From: Takakia lepidozioides
Lineage: Eukaryota; Streptophyta; Takakiopsida; Takakiales; Takakiaceae
Direction: 5' to 3'
Length of the DNA: 64,000 bases
Assembly (NCBI GenBank): GCA_030704615.1
Contig: CM060733.1
Location: forward strand, 5,456,001-5,520,000
The position numbers and the translations under genes are program-made. The notes below the pieces were generated by a model, which saw only the letters and a program-made list of their open reading frames with translations, was not told the origin of the DNA and ran no database searches. Below, in pieces: positions 1-10,229 of this stretch; position 1 is the first letter of the stretch; the number at the start of each line of letters is the position of its first letter.

Positions 1-1
1 G

Positions 2-115
2 GAGTTATCAACCCATATAGCAGATCCGTACTCCAAGGCAGGTCTAATAACGCGACAAAGCATGGTTTTCTTAACCTCAGAGGTGACCCCACAGAAGACA
101 CATAAGAGAGAGGGA
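2..115 (-). mobile_element. LINE reverse transcriptase C-terminal fragment
   Basis: Read on the minus strand this piece encodes [20 protein letters not shown] followed by GSAIW. The [11 protein letters not shown] core is typical of the region just after the reverse transcriptase palm in non-LTR retrotransposons (consensus like RPVLEYGSEVW). The frame is open through the window edge, so the rest of the element, if present, lies outside. About 110 bp is visible and no other LINE domain is adjacent. Family assignment rests on this one motif. Confidence 0.55.
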
Positions 116-535
116 CAGAGACAGACCTCTAATGGTGTCAACGGGCATTTCCCATTCATCCTAATAGCTCCAGGGTTGATCATACGACCAGTTTTGCTGA
201 ACTTGCCCCTCCATGCACTCTCCCGCGCACCATCCAATTCAAGTTTCTCTTCCTTGCCACCCTCGTATACACAACATGAAAAGGCTACCATATCCTGCTA
301 CCATGGCCAATATTTAAGGGACTTCCTATTAAAATCTGACAAAAGTGACCTTCACCATGTGATGGTAATTTACCATTACCACAATGCCGAGTAAACTTTT
401 AACGCTTTTGAACCTACTATAGATAGCATCACTTCTAGCCTCTCATACAGTAAATGGGAACTCTTTAATGGGCCACTTTAAATGCAACTAAGGCCTATTC
501 TGCCCTGGTAAAATTCCTATTGCTCCTCCTTTGCA

Positions 536-678
536 TACAAAGTGCATGTCAGGCACATACCCGGCCTCCTTCATCCATCCAGAGAATCTCTGCAGCTCAG
601 CATATGATTCTCTAATCTGTGGATGTGATTTGTCTGCTACAATTCATCCATCCAGTTTCCAACCTCAATGCAGCTGTA
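536..678 (-). pseudogene. Out-of-frame remnant of the PPR E+ region
   Basis: Just downstream of the PPR stop codon, other minus-strand frames read YSCIEVGNWMDEL (678-640) and then VADKSHPQIRESYAELQ continuing to WMKEAGYVPDMHFV (640-536). In intact E+/DYW-class PPR proteins the order is GVRK-EPG-SWIEV-, then DxSHPQ---I---L--L---M-EAGYVPD--FV. The match is therefore collinear but broken by a frameshift right after GVRK and another near 640. No DYW domain (HSEKLA, CxDCH, DYW) follows. The gene is thus a former E+/DYW protein cut back to the E motif. The alternative, an intron, is unlikely because the stop falls within a contiguous homologous stretch. Confidence 0.7.
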
Positions 679-688
679 TCCTTCCTCC

Positions 689-3412
689 TTACTTTCTGAC
701 ACCTCTGTCCTGCATCATTTGTCTCACCTTCGCCGTATCGTCCCACCTGCCAGCTGCTGCGTAGATGTTTGATAACACCACATAAGTTGCAGCATCCAGT
801 GGATTCAGCTTGAGCAGGCATTTGGCTGCATGTTCTGCTAGCTCTACATTGCCATGAATCCGGCAAGCACCAAGCAAGGCACCCCACACTGAAGCATCTG
901 GATAGATTTGCATTTCGTTAATGAACTTTTCTGCCTCATCGAATCGTCCTGCACGGCCAAAAAGGCCCACAATGCAGCCAAAATGCTGCACTGATGGAGC
1001 GAGGCCATAGACTTGACCCATGGAATCAAAGTAGTGACGGCCTTCATCCACTAGACCTACATGGTTACATGCTGATAGAAGACAAGTAAAAGTGATACAG
1101 TCCGGTTTCAACCCCTCCTGTTGCATTTGCTCAAACAGTTGCACAGCCTCCCTACCACACCCATGCTGAGCATATGCTGCGATCATCACAGTCCATGAAA
1201 CCACATTTCTTTGAGCAATATTGTCGAACACTTGACGTGCATCCTTTATGCTCCCACATTTTGCATACATGTGGATGAGGGTATTGTCCAGATGTATGCA
1301 TGATACAATGCCAGCATTCGTGATTTGACTATGGACCTCTTTGCCCTTTTCCAAGGCTTCCATGCTGGCACACGCATTGACAACGCAAATGTATGTGACT
1401 TTGTTGGGTGTCACCCCTTCCCGTATCATTTGCTCATAAGTTTTAAAAGCCTCCATACCACACTTATGCTGAGCATATCCTGCAATCATTGCATTCCATG
1501 AGACCACATCCCGTTCAGTCATGTTGTCGAACACTAGACATGCATGCTTGAGGCTCCCGCATTTCGCATACATATTGAGAAGGGTTGTCTCCAAATTAAG
1601 ATATGATGCAATTCCAGCTTTGATGATGGTCATATGGACCTGTTTGCCTTTTTCTAGGCATCCCAGGTTTGCACATGCATCAATGACGCCAATGAATGTG
1701 GCCTCTGTGGGAGTCACTCCATCCCGTATCATTGTCTCGTACATTTTGAAAGCCTCCATACCAAAACCATTTTGAGTATATCCTGTGATCATTGCATTCC
1801 ATGAGACCACATCTCGTTGAGCCATATTATCAAACACTTGACGTGCATACTCCGTACTCCTGCATTTGGCATACATGCTAACAAGAGCATTATCCAAATC
1901 AACATATGGTGCAATTCCAGCTTTGATGATGTCAGCATGGACCTGTTTGCCCTTTTCCAGGTCTGCCAGGCTGGCACACGCATTGAGAACGCAAATGAAT
2001 AGAACATTGTTGGGCGCCACACCTTCCCGAATCATTTGCTCATAGGTCTTGAAGGCTTCCATACCACACCCTTGCTGAGCATATCCAGCAATCATTGCAC
2101 TCCAGGAGATTACATCTCGTTGAACCATATTGTCGAACACTCGTTGGGCATCCTCCATGTGCCCACACTTGGCATACATGTTGACAAGGGCGGTCTCGAC
2201 TATCATATCCGGTGTAGCTCTAGCTTTAATAATGTTATCATGGATCATTTTGCCCTTTTCCACGGCAGTCAAAATGGCACATGCATTCAAAATGCAACTA
2301 AAAGTGACCTTGGAGGGCATCACCCCTTCCCGTAGCATTTGCTCATACATATCCAAAGCCTCCCTACCACACCCTTGCTGAGTATATCCTGCAATGACCG
2401 TATTCCATGAGACTACGTTTCGTTCAGCCATATCATCAAACACTTGACGTGCCCCTTTCATATGCCCACATTTGGCATACATGTTAACAAGGGTATTTTC
2501 CAAAGTTATGAAAGACACAATTCCAGCTTTCATGATGTCAGCATGGACCTCTTTGCCCTTTTCCAGGTCTTGTAGGCTGGCACACGCATTGACAACCGAA
2601 ATGAATGTGACCTTGCTGGGCTTCACTGCTTCCCGTATCATTTGCTCATACAATTGGAGAGCCTCCTTACCCCATCCATGCTGAGCATATCCTGAGATCA
2701 TCACATTCCATGAGACCACATCTCGTTCATCCATATTGTCAAACACGCTACGTGCATTTCTTATGCTCCCACATTTAACATACATGGCAGCAAGGGAAGT
2801 GCCAAGAATGACATCTGACACGATTCCAGCCGTGACGATGCTAGCATGGACCTCCTTGCCCTTATCCAGGTCTCCTAAACTGGCACACGCCTTGACAACA
2901 GAAATGAACGTAACCTTGTTGGGTGTCATCCCTTCCTGCATCATTTGCTGATAGACCTCAAAGGCCTCCCTAACACATCCATACTTCACATATCCTGCCA
3001 TCATCGTAGTCCATGTAAACACATCACGTTTAGGGATTGTGTCAAACAAATGGCGTGCATCCACCACGCTTCCACACCTCACATACATGTTGACAAGGGT
3101 GTTAAGTACAAATAAGTTCGGCGTGTATTTACTTTGAATAATGTGGGTGTGCACCTGCTTTCCCCTTTCAAGGTCTCTAGTTTTGATACACTCCCGCAAG
3201 ACACAAACATAAGTATCCGAGTCTGGCCAAACGTCTTGTTTGTTCAGAATGTACAGCGCCTCTTTCAGCTCTCCTGCCTTACATAGTCTCCTCACATCCT
3301 CAAAAGTGCCAGAAAAGTTGTTGACAATCCGCTCCCTTGCTCCTCTTTCAAAAGGAGTGATCATGGCGGAAGTTCTTGACTCCAACAATCGCATCTGATT
3401 CAATCCTGCCAT
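689..3412 (-). CDS. P-L-S class PPR protein, E subclass, DYW lost
   Basis: An intronless frame of 907 codons encodes a pentatricopeptide repeat protein, a family that binds organellar RNA sequence-specifically and often recruits C-to-U editing. About 22 PPR motifs fill residues 50-830. Seven P-L-S triplets of ~101 residues can be counted by their GK(E/Q)VH signature, each followed by L-NTL--MYAKCG, A--VFD-M--RDVVSWN and EALx-YEQM. The last ~66 residues (VWGALLGACRIHGNVELAEH through WDDTAKVRQMMQDRGVRK) are the E1/E2 region. The stop comes exactly where E+ and DYW should begin, and E+ remnants continue out of frame downstream. The first ATG of the open frame is taken as start; the N-terminus has few acidic residues at first but no convincing transit peptide by eye. 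The triplets are close to each other in DNA sequence, suggesting recent internal duplication. It may act only with a separate DYW partner, or be on its way to becoming a pseudogene. Confidence 0.9.
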   Translation of the reverse strand: MAGLNQMRLLESRTSAMITPFERGARERIVNNFSGTFEDVRRLCKAGELKEALYILNKQDVWPDSDTYVCVLRECIKTRDLERGKQVHTHIIQSKYTPNLFVLNTLVNMYVRCGSVVDARHLFDTIPKRDVFTWTTMMAGYVKYGCVREAFEVYQQMMQEGMTPNKVTFISVVKACASLGDLDKGKEVHASIVTAGIVSDVILGTSLAAMYVKCGSIRNARSVFDNMDERDVVSWNVMISGYAQHGWGKEALQLYEQMIREAVKPSKVTFISVVNACASLQDLEKGKEVHADIMKAGIVSFITLENTLVNMYAKCGHMKGARQVFDDMAERNVVSWNTVIAGYTQQGCGREALDMYEQMLREGVMPSKVTFSCILNACAILTAVEKGKMIHDNIIKARATPDMIVETALVNMYAKCGHMEDAQRVFDNMVQRDVISWSAMIAGYAQQGCGMEAFKTYEQMIREGVAPNNVLFICVLNACASLADLEKGKQVHADIIKAGIAPYVDLDNALVSMYAKCRSTEYARQVFDNMAQRDVVSWNAMITGYTQNGFGMEAFKMYETMIRDGVTPTEATFIGVIDACANLGCLEKGKQVHMTIIKAGIASYLNLETTLLNMYAKCGSLKHACLVFDNMTERDVVSWNAMIAGYAQHKCGMEAFKTYEQMIREGVTPNKVTYICVVNACASMEALEKGKEVHSQITNAGIVSCIHLDNTLIHMYAKCGSIKDARQVFDNIAQRNVVSWTVMIAAYAQHGCGREAVQLFEQMQQEGLKPDCITFTCLLSACNHVGLVDEGRHYFDSMGQVYGLAPSVQHFGCIVGLFGRAGRFDEAEKFINEMQIYPDASVWGALLGACRIHGNVELAEHAAKCLLKLNPLDAATYVVLSNIYAAAGRWDDTAKVRQMMQDRGVRK

Positions 3413-3642
3413 CCTGTCTGATTCAAGAACCTTAGTATAGAGTTTTCCAACTAGACTCCCAAAATATATCTCAAATCTCCTCAGGGCCTCAAGACAGATT
3501 TCTGATCAAGACAGGCTTGTTGCTGCTTGATTCCAACAATTGCATCTGATTCAACCCTGCAATCCTGCCTGATTCTAACTATAAGCTTTTCAAATATATC
3601 TCAAATCTCCTCAGAACCTCAAAACTCTCATCAAGACAGGCC
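3370..3642. repeat. Tandem duplication over the PPR 5' end
   Basis: Two ~120-bp copies lie ~150 bp apart: about 3370-3496, covering the PPR start codon, and about 3520-3642. They share the run TCCAACAATYGCATCTGATT, then CAAYCCTGC and AAATATATCTCAAATCTCCT. The second copy lacks the ATG context of the first and is clearly diverged, so it is an old duplication of the promoter/5' coding region. Confidence 0.7.
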
Positions 3643-6200
3643 ACATATTAGCAGGTCTAGTCCTGCAGATACATCGTTATTTTGCTGATGATTCAAGGCA
3701 TCCAACTCAAACAGATAGAATTGGTACTATTTATTCTCAATGTATGAGATGTCCTAAACGTCCTCAATCAAGATATCCTCACCTTATCAAACCTGATATT
3801 GCACCACTGTGAAAGATCTGAGAAGTACTCTTGCCAGAGCTGTTCTGTGATGGCTTGACCTGTGTAAGACTACAAGAACATGAGAATTTTGCCTCACTCA
3901 AACTTCAAGAAGATGCAGTCAGCTCCACATAAGAAGACACATCTGTGAGGAGGTGGTATTCAAACTCAGTTATCACTCCCACAACATTACATATATTGAA
4001 ACTTGAGGGCCAAGAAGCGATGGAGGAGGCACATGGAGTCATTGCAGATCTCCTTTCTAAAAAGATAGTTGAGGCTCAGAGCACCGAACCCTTGAAATAC
4101 TTCGGCTGAGTTACACATTGAAGTTTGAGGCCATATGGAGGATCATCATCCTCCTGGACAGGCTCAAATTGATGCCAGACAATTGGCTACCAACGAAAAC
4201 CTGGCCTACACAAACTCCTGGTTCAGCACACTGAGCAGTTTTCTACTTGGGCACGGACTTGGCAAGAAAATTGGCCACCGTTCGATGGCCCCAGGGGGTT
4301 GCATCGCAAAGCAGCAGGAATGGGCTAATCAGTCAGGATCTTTGCAAGATCCAGGTGCTACGTACATGGGGCCATGGTGCCTGCTCACTCCTACACTCTG
4401 GGTTTAAATGAAAATCTCCTAAACCATACGAACGACCACATTCCAATACCTTATTACTTGTCGGCCAGGAAGTTCATCAGAGTCAGTTACACAATCTCCA
4501 CATCAAAACATGCATTGGCTCAACATGCCATGAGCATAGGATGTGCCCAGCTTTTACCATGCAAGAAGTCAAAGATATAGCATGGACTACTCCTCGGACA
4601 CCCCCGTATTGGGAGAGAGGCCAGTACTCTCCTCTCCCTCTTTTTTTGAATAATAAACAAAAGGGGACAGAGGCCCCAAAATGAATTCAAAAGCGCAAGG
4701 AGAAATAAACCTTGCCAAACAACAGGGGCCAGAGCACTGCCCTGTAGCCAGCCCCCTAAAAACAGAAAAGATAGAGAAAAGAGGGACAAAGCCAAAGCCC
4801 CATCGCCCCAAGCCAACCACTGGGCCAGCAGGAGCGGAGAACCAAGGGATCCACGCACTCTCTCCTCTCTTTTATGACATTGCCCTGGCAGGAGCATTTA
4901 TTTCTCAAGACCACCTTCACAAGGTGCCAATCAGCTGCCTGATTTTCCAGTATTTTGTTGTGTTCTTCACCGTGGTTCCTTGCTATCTTTCTCTACCCTT
5001 TCATAAGCATGATGTGACTGGCAGTGCCATCACCAACACATTTCCCATCTGTGTCAGACTGGGACTGGAGAACGAGTGTTAGAATCAACAAAGTATTTTC
5101 TGGCATGATGTTTACCCACCCTTACACAAATACTCAATTCCCTGCGGTATCCACAACAAGGTCCAGGGGGTTACTATCCCAGAGGAACCATGTGTTCAAG
5201 GGTTTCTCCTTGCCAATATTCGTAGGAACTACCCGTGAGAACATCCTTCTCCGCCATTATCCATCCTTCACTGAGACAGGCATTGCGTTGAAGGAATCAC
5301 AACACTGCTGTCACATCCGGGTCACTAGCCCTATAATCTTAATCTGACAAAGAACCTGCTGGGCTGTCCTCCCCCTAAAGATGGTACGTCACACGGCCTA
5401 AGGGTCCAAGGAATCTATGGCAACGAGAACCTCTTTCTCTCTCTCTCCCCCTAGATATACCAGAAGATTCCAGGAGATACAAGAGAAGCTTTATGGAAGG
5501 AGGACAACGTTGTTGTTGACGATTACACTCACGTTTCTCTACATTCCCATTTATGCCCACAAAGTGAATCCCTAGCTGGGTCCTGGAGAATTTGGAGTCT
5601 GGAGCACTCCGCACAAAAGGCTACCAGAATGTACCTTTCTTGAGTCTCCCTGCAGGCTGAGGAGGCGTCACAACCATCACTTGCAAGGGTCTCGGACACG
5701 GCGTTGCCAAGGTGGACGCCGGGTTCAGCTCCACGGCCCGGTCCATTAATCTGCTGCACGATGTGAGGCCTCCCGCCCTTTCCCCCAAGAAGAGAGGGCC
5801 TTCGATAAGTCTTCCGATTGCGCGAACAGAAGAAAAAGAAAAGATGAAGAGGAAACGAGTAGCAACAAAACCGCAACACGAAAGAGATCGAAGGGGACTG
5901 CTACAGATTTCAAGCCATCGTGGCACTGGGGAACCTTCAAATCATGAAATGAAATCAACCCCAATTCTTTGGATGGGCAACTTTGCAAGGTCGAAAATGC
6001 CAAGAGTAGTGAATGAGTTGGCCAGCGTTGAGCCCTCGTCCTCAGGTGAGATTGAGTTTGCAGGTGATCGTTTGCCCATGTGTGACGGCCCGAAAGATTT
6101 CCCAACTATCGTTGATTCCCCCCTGCATTTCTTGGTTTCAAAGTATCAAGTGTCCCCTGAAAAGCTAACCTCAGCCCATGTCCATGTCAGCTCCACATCC
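3643..6200. other. No gene recognised
   Basis: Many short frames exist but none shows a domain, repeat or composition that I recognise. The longest is a plus-strand frame of 195 codons at 5712-6299. It starts in a CG-rich stretch and its last ~30 codons lie in a dispersed repeat also found near 12.0 kb, so I do not accept it as a gene. A minus-strand shadow overlaps it. Exons of an unrecognised gene cannot be excluded. Confidence 0.5.
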
Positions 6201-6204
6201 GTCC

Positions 6205-6330
6205 AACATCAAAAACTTATCTGGAATAGTTTCAGCTTGCAGAGGAGGAAATCATGCTGCCCCAAACTCTGGTTCTGCAAGAGCTACATAGCAGCGTGAA
6301 TTAGCCTACTTCACCCTTCACCACTGGCCT
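6205..6330. repeat. Dispersed repeat, copy 1
   Basis: This ~120-bp piece matches 11995-12125. Shared runs include TTATCTGGAA, CCAAACTCTGGTTC, AAGAGCTACATAG and the perfect GTGAATTAGCCTACTTCACC. The two copies have the same orientation and differ by scattered changes and small indels. No terminal structure or coding potential identifies the family. Confidence 0.7.
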
Positions 6331-6809
6331 CCTCAGCACAAAGTCTTAATGGACCTCTTTCATAGCACAGAGAGGGTCCCTGGAAAGATGTCTTAGTTTG
6401 CAAGCAGTGTTGCTAGTAAATTGCAAAACTAATCTAACTTAGTGTGCTTCTAAACCAAAGGAGTTTGTCAAAAAACCTAGGTCAGTGAACAAACTAAGAC
6501 GTAACTCTCTGAAGATCACAAAGTTTTGTGATAAAAGAGAGAAGCTATACATGATAAGAGGACGGAGAATTTTTTGATGTCTGCTTGAAGCCCAGGGGCA
6601 CCTTGGACAAAGCAGCACAACACTATAAAAGAGAAAGACGCAATCAGATTCCAACTGTTGCAAGAAGGTGGAGTGGACCTCATCTACAGAGACCAAATTA
6701 GGGTTTCTGTTCTCTAAGCCGTTCCCTCCTCGTCTTTTCCTTGTGATCTGGGCCGGGCAGGGAATCACATAACCAGCTCAGAGAGAATATCAGGATTTCG
6801 GAAGAGAAG

Positions 6810-7760
6810 ATCGAGAGAGTGGAAAGTTGACATTGCGAAGGTGGAAGGTGAGATCGCGAGGGTGGAAGGTGAGATCTCGAGGGTGGAATCCGAGATCAGA
6901 AGCTGTTCCGATTCTAAAGAGAAGGAGAGACTTCAAACGTATGAAGACCGACTGTGGGAGGAGGAAAAGGGTTGCGGGAGGAGAAAAAGGGCTCCGGGAT
7001 GAGAGAGGGCAGCTTCAAGTGTTTCAACTGAAAGAGAGATCCAAACTTTCCGATAGAGGTGATTTGTCTCCTTCACGTAGAGCTTTGCTCTTGGATAGTT
7101 GCCTTGTTCTTGCAGCTTGATGATCTTGAAATTGTTTTCGTTTTTGGCAGAAGCAGCTGTGGAAGAGAGTGCAAGCGGCAAACGGAGACGACAAAGTCAC
7201 GAGTCGTATGTGCAAGAAAGTAGTTTTGAGAAGAAAGTGAGTGAGTATGTGGTGAAATATCTGGGTATTGAACCAGAAGTACATGATTCACCAGAAGGGA
7301 GTCTTTCACCGGGACATTAAGCCCAGCAACATCCTTATCTTTGTAGAAGATGGCCAGAATGTGTTGAAGATCAATGATTATGACCTCTCTTGTGAGAAGT
7401 CCGATAGTGTTGCCTTAGAGCAAAATGTTGGTCTCTATGAATCACCCTCTTCCACCCTGCAAGGAGGAGGATGATATTCTTTCCTTGGGATTGACATTTT
7501 TAGGAGTCTTGGGCATTACACACCAAAAGAAGGAAGGCAGACGTAGTCTTTTGAAAGTTGCTGTCGATTCTGAAAGAAAGTACCCGTGTTCTATGCGAAG
7601 GAGTATCTCAGAAGCCCTGTGTATAGACTGCTTTTGTGATCAGCTGTGTCCATTGCCATCCTTGAAATGCATAGGTAATGTTTACCTTTGTCCAGGTGTA
7701 AAAAATTTGCCTATGAATGAAATTTTGGGAACTTCGGATTGTTCTTCTTTCAAATAAAGG
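6810..7760 (+). pseudogene. Decayed coiled-coil / protein kinase gene
   Basis: The 5' part (about 6829-7050) encodes a coiled coil with repeats of the form AKVEGEIARVEGEISRVESE, then an acidic-basic helix (EKERLQTYEDRLWEEEKG); the frame shifts near 6965. A GT-AG intron is possible at about 7059-7150. The 3' part encodes kinase subdomains VIb-IX: GVFHRDIKPSNILIF (7289-7340), a DFG position reading KINDYDLS, and then in another frame DDILSLGLTFLGVL (from ~7465). Glycine loop and VAIK lysine are not seen. The catalytic HRD and Lys are present, but DFG is DYD, and the frame changes between subdomains VII and IX. This is a broken kinase gene; the coiled-coil plus kinase layout resembles host-defence-like or effector-like kinases, but I cannot name the family. 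Confidence 0.6.
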
Positions 7761-8215
7761 GTTGTGCCTTCAGAGGTAGTATGAGGTAGAATTGATTTTT
7801 ATATTTACATACCACTCCCTCGAAGATGGGATGTGTGCAGGAGGGCATTGCTGGATGGTAAATTTCCTATCCAATTCTTTCCTGCCCTTCCTGTTGTCGT
7901 TCAACCTTTTTCCTTCTACCTTCACATTTTATATAGCAAGATAGTGAAAGAGATCCAGAGAAGCACCTTACAATTTGTGCTTATCCTTCCTTGAAAAGGT
8001 GGTGCCACAGAAACACTGCCCCTTTGTGCCATCCACAATTCTTTTCATAGGTCTTCAAATCAGAATTTATTGGCGTTGCACTTGGTGCAAGTAAAAGCTT
8101 AGGGCAATGACTGGCAGTAGTAGTTTTTTTACATACAAGATTGTTTTCAGTGGCTGAAACTTGGGGGGCTTTATATTTCGCTTACAACCCATATAGGGAC
8201 AGGAAGACCGTCGAG
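7761..8215. other. No gene recognised
   Basis: AT-rich sequence between the kinase remnant and the zinc-finger relic. Pyrimidine-rich runs and one poly-T are present, but no frame, repeat or RNA gene that I can support. Confidence 0.5.
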
Positions 8216-8470
8216 GCCAAAGACAGGGGGTTCTGAGAGGGAGCTAGAGCAGGTGGGGTCTTATACTCGTCACCATGCCCACGCATATGCATTCTCCGGT
8301 TTGAAACCTTCCCACAAATCTGGCACAAGTGGGTGTGCTGTGCTCCGCCAAGATTTCCTTGGAATCCATTTTCACCAAAATCCAAGGAGCCCCCTCTGCA
8401 TCGTCATCTTTGTCACGTGAGATGACCGCTAATACCTCTTGTTGCGATAGCACTAGGTGGCCCACCATCC
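8216..8470 (-). pseudogene. STOP1-like C2H2 zinc-finger relic
   Basis: On the minus strand one frame reads [20 protein letters not shown] and a second continues [20 protein letters not shown] then [11 protein letters not shown]. In STOP1-type zinc-finger transcription factors (acid and aluminium tolerance) the first finger reads [36 protein letters not shown]. The match is therefore specific. Two defects are visible: a frame change between AEH and THLC, and loss of about 12 nt that removes part of GFKRDANL, including spacing needed for the finger. Neighbouring fingers are absent. It is most likely a gene fragment, not a working factor. It lies ~190 bp beyond the 3' end of the peptidase gene on the same strand. 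Confidence 0.65.
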
Positions 8471-8658
8471 CCAGGCGAATTGGATACCGCACTAGTCAAG
8501 CATCTCCCCCCCCACTACTCCCAACTCCAAATCCGTTGCCAGGAGGGTTTATAGAATTTGGATGTGAATGTTCCATTAAGCAGCTCGCTTTTGGTTGAAT
8601 ATAGGTGTGTTTTTGTGGGTGGCGGCAGGTTTGGACAACAAATCAACATGCAAGCAAA

Positions 8659-10229
8659 TCAGCGGGGGAGCAATGAGTTGAGATTAGCAATGGAGTAAGC
8701 CCAGACCGCGAGCGCAGCTGCGCGGTGTTGCAGTTGCTGAGGGGACAGCTTGTCCACTGTGTCCGCCGCTGTGTGGTGGTACCTGCACACCCACAAAATG
8801 ATCTCAGTCTGGTGCTTATTATGTTCTTCGATGTTTTGAGGAAAAATTCAATCTGCAGGATGGTCATTGTACAATTGTTGGAAGGGAAAGTTGGGCAGTA
8901 CCAGAGGTAGGCACTCCTGCCAGGATCAAATTCAGGATAGGGCTGATGGCTGAAGCCTCTGCAGGGATTGTTAGGCTGGTCTCCAATTCTTGGGTCCAAT
9001 GTGTTAAGATTCCCTCCAGGGACTCCTTGTTCACACATATAGGAGATGTCTTCACCAACACCAGCTCCAGAGATATTGCCAGCACCAATGCCTGCCAGCA
9101 ATTCGTCCCCCATGGACTTGAGGATGGCTCGGGCTGCCTTGGAGCCTTGGAAGGAGATGCCCATTGGAGTGAATGTGCCTTCGTCCGACTCTATCGCAAC
9201 ACTGGTTGCGTTGAGCTCGTGCTGGTGATCTCGAGCATACTGTATCCCCCCTCGACTGCCATTCTCCTCATTCACAAACAACACCGCCCGCACTGTCCGC
9301 TTCGGCTTTAGACCCAGCGTGTGCAAGAGGCGCACTGCCTCCCATGAGACAAAAGCACCACCCCCATCATCCATCGCACCGTCTGCAATGTCCCAGCTAT
9401 CCATTTGGCCGCCGACGATCACAAACTCCTTGGGCTCCTCGCTCCCTTCAATCTCCACTAACAAGTTACGGGATTGCTGATCTGGCACCACGTGCGCCTC
9501 CATGTAGAGCTCAATAACAACGTCCTGACCGCGGGTCTGCATTCGAGAGAACATGAGCGCATCTTCCAGCGTTATGGCCGCTGCCGGTATGTCAGAGTCT
9601 CCCATTGCTCCCGTGTGCACGGTCTGCATCCCATAAGGAGCGATGGAGCGCACGAGGGCAGCCACAGCACCATGCTTCTGTGCTCGAGCACCCGCAGAAT
9701 ATCGATTGTCCACTGTTGCAGAATACGACTCAAATTTGGCATTGAATACCACAATCTTTCCTTTTGCCTCCCCACTGTGTTTCTCCAGATCATCAAACGA
9801 AGAAACCACCAGCACTTTCGCGATGATGGGCTTGCCCTCCGGAGTGGCCACACTGCCCCCAAGGCCGGCCATGCGTAAGCTTTTGACGCGGGGAGACAGG
9901 AGTGTAGCATACTCATGGCCCCGCACCCATGACGGAATTTTCACGGCTTCTTCCCGCACTATGAGCCCATCCTTCTCAGCCTCCTCCTTCACCCAATCCA
10001 GGGCCCTCTCCAGTGCAGTGTCGGTCAAGAAGGCCAAGCGTTGGTATACTATGGTCGTGGAGAAGGCAGTGTTGATGATCAGGTCAGCATCCTCCTTTGC
10101 CTTACTAGACTCCACACCCACCCATCCCGGGCCTGGCATTTCCAATCCAGAGCTGCATGACCCCACCAGGAATCGCAAGCAGAGCAACAGAACGGCCACC
10201 ACCAAATCTCTCATCATTTGCAAACCCAT
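8659..10229 (-). CDS. Secreted M28 metallopeptidase, carboxypeptidase Q type
   Basis: Two exons (10229-8902 and 8782-8659) joined over a 119-bp GT-AG intron give 483 residues. Residues ~5-28 (MMRDLVVAVLLLCLRFLVGS) look like a signal peptide. A protease-associated insert lies near residues 135-230 and the M28 domain near 240-470. Visible metal and catalytic residues are D287 (GAMDDGGG), E321/E322 (NEENG), D349 (IESDEGTF) and H445/H446 (WYHHTAADTVD). The expected first ligand, His in GGHxDSWD, is Gln275 here (GGQMDSWD). The usual C-terminus (DKLSPQQLQHRAAALAVWAY, ending NLLPR-like) appears only after splicing; reading through the intron gives an unrelated tail to 8643. Carboxypeptidase Q removes N-terminal-linked residues from dipeptides in secretory or lysosomal compartments. 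Substrate here is unknown. The Gln275 change may reduce zinc binding, or be a base error. Confidence 0.85.

Noticed and set aside
5712-6299. 195-codon plus-strand frame as a gene
   Set aside because: No recognised motif, overlapping open frames on the other strand, and its 3' end lies in a dispersed repeat also present at 12.0 kb.
8643-8901. C-terminus of the peptidase as read through without splicing
   Set aside because: The conserved WYHH and DKLSPQQLQ sequence appears in the right frame only after removing the GT-AG intron 8783-8901.
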